From Streptomyces albiflavescens (GTDB taxonomy: Bacteria > Actinomycetota > Actinomycetes > Streptomycetales > Streptomycetaceae), in contig NZ_BMMM01000001.1 in assembly GCF_014645835.1 (NCBI RefSeq), positions 1 through 64,000 on the forward strand: 64,000 bases of DNA. Reading direction: 5' to 3'. Numbering within the stretch: the stretch's first letter is position 1; the number at the start of each line of letters is the position of its first letter. Position numbers and translations under genes: made by a program. Positions 51,299 through 58,736 of this stretch are shown here, in pieces. Below the pieces are notes generated by a model. It made no database searches. It was not told where the DNA came from and saw only the letters and a list, made by a program, of their open reading frames with translations.

Positions 51299-52237
51299 CT
51301 ACAACAGCTCCTTGTACGTCTCGTAGTCCGCGTCCGGTTCGCCGGTGGGCCGGTAGTGGTCCGGATGGCGGCCGCCTTCCGTCCACACCGGCTCCACGCG
51401 CAGCCCCATGCGCACCTCGTCGTAGGCGATGCCGCCGATCCGGCCGTGCAGCGCGAGGTCGGCGCCGTCGAGGGCGATGTGCGCGTAGACGTAAGGCACT
51501 TCGATGTCGAGGTTCTTCGCCTTGATGTTGACGATGCAGTACGTGGTGACTGTGCCCCGCGGGCCCACCTCGACCTGCTCCGAAGTGGCGACACCGCAGG
51601 TGGGGCAGGCGCCCCTCGACGGGACGTACACCTTGCGGCAGGACGGGCAGCGTTCGCCGACGGTGCGCTGATCGGAGAGAGCGTTGATATAGCCGCTCTG
51701 GGCGCGACCGGGCGAGTAGACGTAGTCGAGGCGGGCGGGGGCGACGATGCCGGTCACCATGTCCTCGAACCGGCCGCTGTGGCCCGTGAGTTCCGCGATG
51801 CCCTCGTACGGCTCGAAGCAGGCGATGTCCGTGATGGCACCGGAGCGCTCCTCGGCCCAGCGGACGCGGACGCGCATGCCCGTGTGTACGGCGTCGGGGC
51901 CAGGAGCGTCGAGGGCGTGCAGGAGGGCGGTGTCGGCGCCGTCCAGTTTCACCAGTGCCCAGGCGAAGGGGGTGTCGAGGGGCTGGCCGCGGCGGGGTTC
52001 GTGGTTCCAGGCCCAGGTGGTGACCGTGCCGGTGGAGGCGACCTCGACCAGGTCGTGTATCTCCTCGGCGGTGACCGGGTCGTACTCGACGGGCGGGACG
52101 AGTGTGCGGCCGTCCGTGGTCTTCACGCCGAGGACGACGCGCTCGCGCAGGCCGGTGAGGAAGGCGCTCTGGACGGGGCCGAGCGAGCGGGTGAAGGGGA
52201 ATTCGACGACGAGTGGGGCTTTGAGGACTTCGGGCAT
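51299..52237 (-). CDS. DUF35 OB-fold / zinc-ribbon acyl-CoA-associated protein
   Basis: The 312-residue protein is a double DUF35 protein. The C-terminal half carries the rubredoxin-like zinc ribbon (ERCPSCRKVYVPSRGACPTC, i.e. two CxxC pairs) followed by an OB fold (GTVTTYCIVNIKAKNL). The N-terminal half is a second OB-like region (FTRSLGPVQSAFLTGL, GTVTTWAWNHEPRRG). DUF35 chains act as partners of thiolase-like proteins and hold acyl-CoA. ATG 52237 follows GGAG by about nine bases; the frame extends to 52279. Confidence 0.87.
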   Translation of the reverse strand: MPEVLKAPLVVEFPFTRSLGPVQSAFLTGLRERVVLGVKTTDGRTLVPPVEYDPVTAEEIHDLVEVASTGTVTTWAWNHEPRRGQPLDTPFAWALVKLDGADTALLHALDAPGPDAVHTGMRVRVRWAEERSGAITDIACFEPYEGIAELTGHSGRFEDMVTGIVAPARLDYVYSPGRAQSGYINALSDQRTVGERCPSCRKVYVPSRGACPTCGVATSEQVEVGPRGTVTTYCIVNIKAKNLDIEVPYVYAHIALDGADLALHGRIGGIAYDEVRMGLRVEPVWTEGGRHPDHYRPTGEPDADYETYKELL

Positions 52238-52313
52238 CCCGGGTGTCTCCTTCGGAGGGTCGGACACGCCATTCCCCACAGGGGGTGGGGCGCGACCGGG
52301 CGCGGGCTTCGGA

Positions 52314-53114
52314 TCAGGCGCGCCGGTAGACGGGCGGGCGCTTCTCGGCGAAGGCTCGGGAGCCCTCCTTGGCGTCGGCGGTGTCGAAGACCGGCCAGCC
52401 GCGCTTGAGCTCGGCGGCGAGCCCGTCGGTCTCGGTCATCTCGGCGGTCTCGTACACCGAGGCCTTCACGGCCTCGACGGCGAGTGGGCCGCAGGCGTTG
52501 ATCTGCTCGGCGAGGGCGAGGGCTTTGTCCAGCGCGGTGCCATCGGGGACGACATGGCCGATCAGGCCGATGTCGGCGGCTTCCCGGGCCGAGTACGGGC
52601 GTCCCGTGAGCAGCATTTCGAGGGCGTGGGTGCGAGGGATCTGGCGTTGCAGCCGAACCGTCGAACCGCCGATCGGGAACAGGCCGCGCCTGACCTCGAA
52701 GAGCCCGAAGGTCGCGGACTCACCGGCGGCCCGGATGTCGGTGCCCTGGAGGATCTCTGTACCACCCGCCACGCAGTGCCCTTCGACAGCGGCGATCACC
52801 GGCTTGCGGGGGCGGTGATGGCGCAGCATCGCCTTCCAGTGCAGATCGGGGTCGGCCCTGAGCCGGTCCCGGTACTGCTCGCCTTCCATCCCCTTTCCGG
52901 CCAGCGCCTTGAGGTCCATTCCGGCGCAGAAGGCACCCCCCGCTCCGGTGAGCACGATCGAGCGGATCGCGTCGTCCTCGTCGGCCTCGACCCAGCCGTC
53001 GTACAGGCCGACCAGCATCGGCAGCGAGAGCGCGTTCTTGGCCTCGGGCCTGTTGAGCGTGAGTACCAGTGTGGCGCCTTCGCGCTGCACGGTGAGGTGT
53101 TCCGTACCACCCAT
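52314..53114 (-). CDS. Enoyl-CoA hydratase/isomerase family protein (crotonase)
   Basis: The 266-residue protein has the crotonase fold. TLNRPEAKNALSLPML opens it, GAGGAFCAGMDLKALAGKG supplies one oxyanion-hole strand, and HCVAGGTEILQGTDIRAAGE with FGLFEVRRGLFPIGG supplies the second and the active-site loop. It hydrates or isomerises an enoyl-CoA in a degradative pathway. It lies 76 bases upstream of the DUF35 gene on the same strand and is the first gene of the operon. Its promoter region is shared with the divergent acyl-CoA synthetase. Confidence 0.92.
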   Translation of the reverse strand: MGGTEHLTVQREGATLVLTLNRPEAKNALSLPMLVGLYDGWVEADEDDAIRSIVLTGAGGAFCAGMDLKALAGKGMEGEQYRDRLRADPDLHWKAMLRHHRPRKPVIAAVEGHCVAGGTEILQGTDIRAAGESATFGLFEVRRGLFPIGGSTVRLQRQIPRTHALEMLLTGRPYSAREAADIGLIGHVVPDGTALDKALALAEQINACGPLAVEAVKASVYETAEMTETDGLAAELKRGWPVFDTADAKEGSRAFAEKRPPVYRRA

Positions 53115-53178
53115 TGCCGTCCTCCCGTCTCGGATGCCAGAACAGGTTGCAGGAGGGGCCGAGCCAGTACAAGGGTTT

Positions 53179-53195
53179 TCTGACAGACAGTCAGA
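53179..53195. promoter_or_regulatory. Operator-like dyad TCTGAC-N5-GTCAGA between divergent acyl-CoA genes
   Basis: The arms are perfect complements around AGACA, lying 65 bases before the crotonase start and 96 bases before the synthetase start. TetR-type regulators of actinobacterial acyl-CoA genes use sites with such TGAC/GTCA arms. No regulator gene is adjacent. Confidence 0.55.
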
Positions 53196-53290
53196 TTTCT
53201 TCTGCCGGGACCCTTCACAGTTGCGTGCGGCTTTGCTCTGATGACCGTCGAGCCGAGTGCAGCCACGGACGTTCGGGGTCAGGAGGAGCG

Positions 53291-54922
53291 GTGGAGTACA
53301 ACCTTGCCGACCTGTTCGAGTCGGTCGTCGACGTGGTCCCGGGGCGCGAGGCGCTCGTGTACATCGACCACCCGGGCACGGGCGCGGAGCGCCGGCTGAC
53401 GTACGCCCAGCTGGACGCCGCCGCGAACCGCGTCGCGCACCACCTGATCGACAGCGGCATGCGCCCCGGCGAACACCTCGGACTCCACCTGTACAACGGC
53501 GTCGAGTACCTGCAGACCGTACTGGGCTGCCTGAAGGCTCGGATCGTGCCGGTGAACGTGAACTACCGCTATGTGGAAGAGGAGTTGGTCTACCTCTATC
53601 GGGACGCGGACCTGGTGGCCCTGGTCTTCGACGCGGAGTTCACGGACCGGGTGGCCGCGGCGCTGCCGCACGCTCCGGCACTGCGGCATGTCGTACGCGT
53701 GGGATCCCCCGCATCCGGTGCGGCCTCGTTGGACGCGGTGGAGTTCACGGACGCCGAGGCCGCCGGATCTCCCGAACGGGGGTTCCCGCCGCGCTCGCCG
53801 GACGACCAGTTCATCATCTATACCGGTGGCACGACAGGGATGCCCAAGGGGGTGATGTGGCGGCAGGAGGACCTGTTCTTCTCCGGCCTCGGCGGTGGCG
53901 CTCCCACCGGTGAGCCGGTCAAGAGGCCGGAGGAACTCGCCGAACGCGTCGCGGCCGGCGGCGACGGGATCACCTTCTTCCCCACTCCCCCGCTGATGCA
54001 CGGCACCTCGACGCTGACCGCCTTCATCGGCTTCAACTTCGGCCAACGCATCGTGATCCACCGCAAGTTCGCACCCGAGGAAGTCCTGCGGACGATCGAG
54101 AAGGAGAAGGTCACCAGCATGTCGCTGGTCGGTGACGCGATGCTACGGCCCCTGATCGACGCGCTGAGCGGACCCATGAAGGGCACCGACTGCTCGTCGA
54201 TGTTCAGCGTGTCGTCCTCCGGCGCGATCATGTCGGACACGGTGCGCGAGCAGTTCCAGGCGCTGGTCCCGAACGTGATGCTGCTGAACAACTTCGGCTC
54301 GTCGGAGTCCGGCTTCAACGGCACCGCGACGGCGGACTCGGGCCCGGCGCGCGGCTTCCGGGTGCGCGTCAACTCTCGTACGCAGGTGGTGGATCCCGTC
54401 ACCTACGAGCCGGTCGCCGTCGGCGAGCCCGGCCGCATCGCCCAGCGCGGCCATGTGCCCCTCGGCTACTACAACGACCCGAAGAAGACCGCCGAGACGT
54501 TCTTCCAGAAGGGCGACGAGCGCTGGGTGCTCCTCGGCGACATGGCCACGGTCGACGAGGAGGGCATCGTCACCGTCCTCGGCCGCGGCTCCCAGTGCAT
54601 CAACACCGGCGGCGAGAAGGTCTATCCGGAAGAGGTCGAACAAGCCCTCAAGTCGCATCCGGACGTGTACGACGCCTTGGTCGCCGGGGTGCCCGACGCG
54701 AAGTGGGGCAACCACGTAGCCGCGGTCGTTCAGCTCCGCGAGGGCGCGGGCCGACCTTCCCTGGAGGACATCCAGAGCCACTGCCGCACCCACCTCGCGG
54801 GCTACAAGATTCCCCGCCAGCTCGTCATCACGGACACCATCCAGCGCTCGCCGAGCGGCAAGGCGGACTATCGGTGGGCTCGGTCGGTGGCCGCAAGGGC
54901 GGCCGGCTCAGAGAACTGCTGA
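53291..54922 (+). CDS. Acyl-CoA synthetase (AMP-dependent ligase)
   Basis: The 543-residue adenylating enzyme activates a carboxylic acid to its CoA thioester. The AMP-binding signature is FIIYTGGTTGMPKGVMWRQ (about residues 175-193). It also has NNFGSSESGFNG (adenine-site region), WVLLGDMATVDEEGIV (hinge Asp) and the C-terminal lysine in RSPSGKADYRWA. The start is GTG 53291, fixed by AGGAGGAG at 53281-53288. It is divergent from the crotonase/DUF35/thiolase operon and should supply its substrate. Its stop is three bases from the end of the convergent VMAP-system operon. Confidence 0.92.
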   Translation: MEYNLADLFESVVDVVPGREALVYIDHPGTGAERRLTYAQLDAAANRVAHHLIDSGMRPGEHLGLHLYNGVEYLQTVLGCLKARIVPVNVNYRYVEEELVYLYRDADLVALVFDAEFTDRVAAALPHAPALRHVVRVGSPASGAASLDAVEFTDAEAAGSPERGFPPRSPDDQFIIYTGGTTGMPKGVMWRQEDLFFSGLGGGAPTGEPVKRPEELAERVAAGGDGITFFPTPPLMHGTSTLTAFIGFNFGQRIVIHRKFAPEEVLRTIEKEKVTSMSLVGDAMLRPLIDALSGPMKGTDCSSMFSVSSSGAIMSDTVREQFQALVPNVMLLNNFGSSESGFNGTATADSGPARGFRVRVNSRTQVVDPVTYEPVAVGEPGRIAQRGHVPLGYYNDPKKTAETFFQKGDERWVLLGDMATVDEEGIVTVLGRGSQCINTGGEKVYPEEVEQALKSHPDVYDALVAGVPDAKWGNHVAAVVQLREGAGRPSLEDIQSHCRTHLAGYKIPRQLVITDTIQRSPSGKADYRWARSVAARAAGSENC

Positions 54923-54925
54923 CCA

Positions 54926-57796
54926 TCAGCCTTCTCCTCCATGGTCGGATCCGCCTTCGAGGAGTGGCGGGGTGGGTCCCATCAGTCGGGGCCTGGCTAT
55001 GGATGGGCCCAGGGGCGGATGCTCGGTGGCGTGTTTCAAGTACTGCCGAGTGGTGTGGGCGACGACGGCCGGGAGTACGTCGGTGAACGCCTTGAGCGTG
55101 GGTACGCCGTTGACGGCCATCCGGTGCTCGGTCCGCCGGTCCCGGTCGAGGATCTTGGGTAGCGTGCGGTCCAACTCCGCTATCAGCTTTCGGCCCTCGT
55201 CGTGGCGCTGCACGTCCCGGTTCCCGGGAACGATCGCGCTCACCCAGGGCCGGGCGTTCCCGTCGAATGCCTTGAGCCGGCGTCGCCGTTCCTCGTCGGT
55301 AAGCGCCCACCGGTCGACCAGGAGGATCTGGGGCGCCGACACGCCTGTCTTGTCAAGGTCCTCGCCGGTGACCTCTTCATCATCGAACGAGGAGACGGTG
55401 ACCCGGTAGTCGAGCGCCCGGATCAGCTCCTCGGCCACCGTGGGCAGGGGACGGGTCGACTCCGAGTGGTAGGGGTTCCAGTCCCGAGCGTCATCGCCGT
55501 ACGCTCGCACATCGCGGTGCTCGCCAACGCTCTCGCGCGTGGGTGCCACCACGGTCAGACGGATGCTCCGGGGCCCATGACCGCGCGGCTTGAACGCGCT
55601 CGGCGTCGACGCGTACGGCCGGGGTCTGCTGGGCGGCAGCGGCGACTCGTGGGCGACCCGCACGATCCGCTGGGCGAGCCCGAGGACGGTCTCCTCGTAC
55701 TCGTCGCGCAGCCGGTTCAGCTTGATCAGACCGTAGATCCCGTTGGCGGCGTACCGGTCGCCGAACGCCGCGTGATCCAGATGAATGTGCCGCATGGAGT
55801 CCGGGAGTTGAGCGTAGTCGACATGGGTCCACAGCGCGGGGACGATGGCCGACACGGCACCGGAACCGGCGGCCCGCGCCCGCAGAATGCGCTCGTTGAA
55901 CGCGAACCATTCCCGCCCGCAACTCTCACTCGTGAAGTACCGCGGCGAGAACAGCGGCACGAACACCCGGCACGTCGCGAGATTCTCGCTCAGCTTTTCC
56001 GGCCAGCCGTCCCCCGAGCGCATCTCCCGGTCCATGAAACCCGCAGGCGCGCCCGCCGGAAGATCGGTGAGCGCCATGATGTGATCGCACAGGTCCTTGA
56101 AGAGGACGTGCACCCAGTGATCCGGATCGCCGCCGCCGGGCCCCCAGGCCGGCGTGTGCGCGTAACTCAGGAAGAAATAAGGCCGGTTGTCCAGCTGTCG
56201 CTCCGGCAGATCCAACCCGCCGGGTCGCGACGTCATCACTGGTCTCCAGGCCCCTTCGCCGACCCCCACGACGTCCTCCGCCGACAGGCCGAGCAGCTCC
56301 AGCGTCCGCCGGGACGCCTGCCCGAACGCCTGGAGTTCAGCAGCGACGTCGACCCGGGCTTCCGGGTGGTGTGCCACCGTGGGCAGTTGGCCGCGGTGGT
56401 TCTCGCCGGCCGACACATGTCGACTCAGGGCTCTGTTGATCTGCCAGACCTCGTACTCGGCGAGATCCTGTCTCAGCCGTCGCTGTACGGCTTCGGACAG
56501 GCTCAGTTCGACCTTTCCCAGCTCATCGACGTCAAGCGCGATGAGTCCACTGGTGAGCAGTTCGGCGACATCCGCCACCTCGGACTCAGGCACCAGCTCC
56601 TGACGAATGAGATGCAGTAGGCGCATGCTCAGACGGTCGAAGGCGGAGCACAGGACCGCCAGACGCGCGGCCGCGGGCGAGGCGGTACGCAGGAAGCCCT
56701 CCGCGGTGACTCTCCCCAAGCGCCGTCGTGCGTGCTCCTGGGGCCGTCCCCCGTGCGGGACCAGCACCGCGCCGCAACCCTCGGGATCCGCGCGCATCAC
56801 CGTTCGTGACCAGCGGTCCAGCGAATACGGAGACAGTGAGAGCATGGGAATGGGCAGCAGCTCGTCCTCCTTCCCGTCGGCAACTTCCCGCAACAACACC
56901 TGCGGCGCATCGAAGCCCAGCCGGGAATTGGCCGAGCCTGGCGCGCCGTTGGAGACGCGCGCCGTCGGTAGGTCGAGCCCCGTTCGACGCCATAGCCTCG
57001 TCGGCAAGGGATTGAGCAGCACGACCGGCGTCGTCGACGCCCAATCACGCAGCTGTCGCCACACCGCCGTTTCCCGCCAGCCCGGGGCCGCGCAGTCGGA
57101 CACGACCACCAGCAGCCGACGCCCGTCGGGCGCCCTGAGCTGGCCTGGACTCATCAACCGGCCTTGACCGTCCCGGAGTTCGGGTCCGCGATCCCCCAAG
57201 TCGAGACCGCGCACCTGGAGCGTGCGGAAAGCACCGAGCCGGTCCAGTACGACCGTGAAGTCGGCTACCGTCTCCCGCCACACCCGCATCGCGGGAGAGC
57301 GGTCCACCACCAGGACGAGGTCGAACCACCGCTCGGGCGCCGGTGCGAACACCGGAAGAAGTTCGCCGCTGCGGGCGTAGTCGTCCACCGTCGCCTCGAT
57401 GTCCAGGGCCGACCGCCGGCCTTGGCGCCAGGGCCGTTTCCAGGGCCGCAGCGCTCGGGTCACCTCCAGGGTCAGCGGCAGGCCGGAAGCCCTTGCCACC
57501 GCCACTGGGTCGCCCCGGACGCGCGAGCCCGCCCCTCCCAGGCGTTCGTGCAGTGCGCGTCCCGTGTCGGGCAGGGGTGAAGCCACGTCCTCGGGATCTG
57601 TCTCGGGCGCGGGTGTTCCGTGAGCGTGGTGCTGCTCTCTTGACGCGGTGGACACGTCTTCCGTGTCCCTGTCCATGCGCGAGGCGAGCCAGAGAAGCTC
57701 GGCCAGCGCCGTGCCGTCCAGCTCCGGGGCCGCGGCGCTCAGCGCCGCCACCACCCGCGCGAGCCCGTCCGGCCCGGCGGAGCGCTGTTCAGGCAC
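54926..57796 (-). CDS. SAV_2336-type vWA-like protein fused to a TIR-like (FxsC) domain
   Basis: The protein has 956 residues. Residues 1-45 match the SAV_2336 N-terminal helices (AELLWLASRMDRD). Residues about 155-330 are a vWA-like domain with a degenerate metal site (FDLVLVVDRSPAM). A helical, winged-helix-like linker follows (RLAVLCSAFDRLSMRLLHLI). Residues about 535-700 are a TIR-like domain of the FxsC kind (RPYFFLSYAHTP, then SCGREWFAFNERIL, whose Glu matches the TIR catalytic position). The last 220 residues are the FxsC C-terminal part. The GTG start at 57796 overlaps the end of the MoxR gene by eight bases. In a vWA-MoxR-VMAP conflict system it would be the vWA partner carrying its own effector. 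Confidence 0.82.
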   Translation of the reverse strand: MPEQRSAGPDGLARVVAALSAAAPELDGTALAELLWLASRMDRDTEDVSTASREQHHAHGTPAPETDPEDVASPLPDTGRALHERLGGAGSRVRGDPVAVARASGLPLTLEVTRALRPWKRPWRQGRRSALDIEATVDDYARSGELLPVFAPAPERWFDLVLVVDRSPAMRVWRETVADFTVVLDRLGAFRTLQVRGLDLGDRGPELRDGQGRLMSPGQLRAPDGRRLLVVVSDCAAPGWRETAVWRQLRDWASTTPVVLLNPLPTRLWRRTGLDLPTARVSNGAPGSANSRLGFDAPQVLLREVADGKEDELLPIPMLSLSPYSLDRWSRTVMRADPEGCGAVLVPHGGRPQEHARRRLGRVTAEGFLRTASPAAARLAVLCSAFDRLSMRLLHLIRQELVPESEVADVAELLTSGLIALDVDELGKVELSLSEAVQRRLRQDLAEYEVWQINRALSRHVSAGENHRGQLPTVAHHPEARVDVAAELQAFGQASRRTLELLGLSAEDVVGVGEGAWRPVMTSRPGGLDLPERQLDNRPYFFLSYAHTPAWGPGGGDPDHWVHVLFKDLCDHIMALTDLPAGAPAGFMDREMRSGDGWPEKLSENLATCRVFVPLFSPRYFTSESCGREWFAFNERILRARAAGSGAVSAIVPALWTHVDYAQLPDSMRHIHLDHAAFGDRYAANGIYGLIKLNRLRDEYEETVLGLAQRIVRVAHESPLPPSRPRPYASTPSAFKPRGHGPRSIRLTVVAPTRESVGEHRDVRAYGDDARDWNPYHSESTRPLPTVAEELIRALDYRVTVSSFDDEEVTGEDLDKTGVSAPQILLVDRWALTDEERRRRLKAFDGNARPWVSAIVPGNRDVQRHDEGRKLIAELDRTLPKILDRDRRTEHRMAVNGVPTLKAFTDVLPAVVAHTTRQYLKHATEHPPLGPSIARPRLMGPTPPLLEGGSDHGGEG

Positions 57797-58736
57797 GGGA
57801 CAGCTCGCGCAGCACCAGATCCATGACTTCCTGCCTCTCCGTCGCGGCGAGGGTGCCACCGGTCAACAAGTGGGCGGCGTTCAGCAGTTGGTCGATGGCC
57901 AGGCTCTCGCCCGCCGTGAGGCGCTGGTAGAAGTCCTGGACCAGGATGCCGACCGTGGCCTGCATCGGCCCCTCGCCGATCCGTAGATGCGCCTCCACCA
58001 CCCTGCGCAGCTCGTCGACCGACGGCTTCGGCATGGTGAACCGGATGCAGCGTCGCAAGAAGGCCGCCGGGAAGTCACGCTCGCCGTTGCTCGTCATCAC
58101 GATGAAGGGAAAGCTGTCGCATTGCACGAATCCCCCCGTGATGGGGCTGCGAGCAGGATTGCGCGGATCGCCGCCCCACTCGCGTACCTCGACGACGGCC
58201 TGGGTATCGCTGTACCGGGCGAGTTCGGGGATCTCGAACTCACCGCGCTCCAGTACATCGAGGAGATCGCTCGGCAGGTCCAGGTCGCTCTTGTCGATCT
58301 CGTCGATCAGCAGGGCCCGCGGATGCTCGACCGGCAGCAGCGCCGTCCCCAGTGGCCCGAGTTGCAGGAAGGGGGCGATGTCATCGCTGTCGTCGGGGCC
58401 GGCGAGCCGTTGCGCGTGAATGCGGCCCAGGGCGTCGTATCGGTACAGCGCTTCCTTGAGTGTGCTGCGCGAGGTGATGTGCCAGCGCAGTACGTCGCCG
58501 AGCTTGAGCTCCGCGGCGACCTGCTCGACCACCGTGGACTTACCGGAGCCCGCCGCACCGGTCACCAGGAGCGGCCGACGCAGTACGAGCGCCGCGTTGA
58601 CGGCCTTGACCAGGCCGGGTGGCGGTTGGAACTGCTGGTGGAGTGCCTGCCGGGGGAAGCTCCGCCAGGGAGGCGGTGTGCCGAGATCGACGTCCCGCGG
58701 CGTGCCGTCGCCGACGTAGAAGGGCTGCCAGGTCAT
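57789..58736 (-). CDS. MoxR-type AAA+ ATPase
   Basis: This 315-residue ATPase has Walker A GAAGSGKST (Lys66), Walker B ALLIDEIDKSD (about residues 140-150), sensor 1 in FIVMTSNGERDFP and the Arg finger region FLRRCIRF. It is a MoxR/CoxD-like chaperone ATPase that works with vWA proteins. ATG 58736 overlaps the stop of the VMAP gene (ATGA). In the ternary systems described by Aravind and co-workers this is the NTP-dependent switch between sensor and effector. Confidence 0.88.
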   Translation of the reverse strand: MTWQPFYVGDGTPRDVDLGTPPPWRSFPRQALHQQFQPPPGLVKAVNAALVLRRPLLVTGAAGSGKSTVVEQVAAELKLGDVLRWHITSRSTLKEALYRYDALGRIHAQRLAGPDDSDDIAPFLQLGPLGTALLPVEHPRALLIDEIDKSDLDLPSDLLDVLERGEFEIPELARYSDTQAVVEVREWGGDPRNPARSPITGGFVQCDSFPFIVMTSNGERDFPAAFLRRCIRFTMPKPSVDELRRVVEAHLRIGEGPMQATVGILVQDFYQRLTAGESLAIDQLLNAAHLLTGGTLAATERQEVMDLVLRELSRA

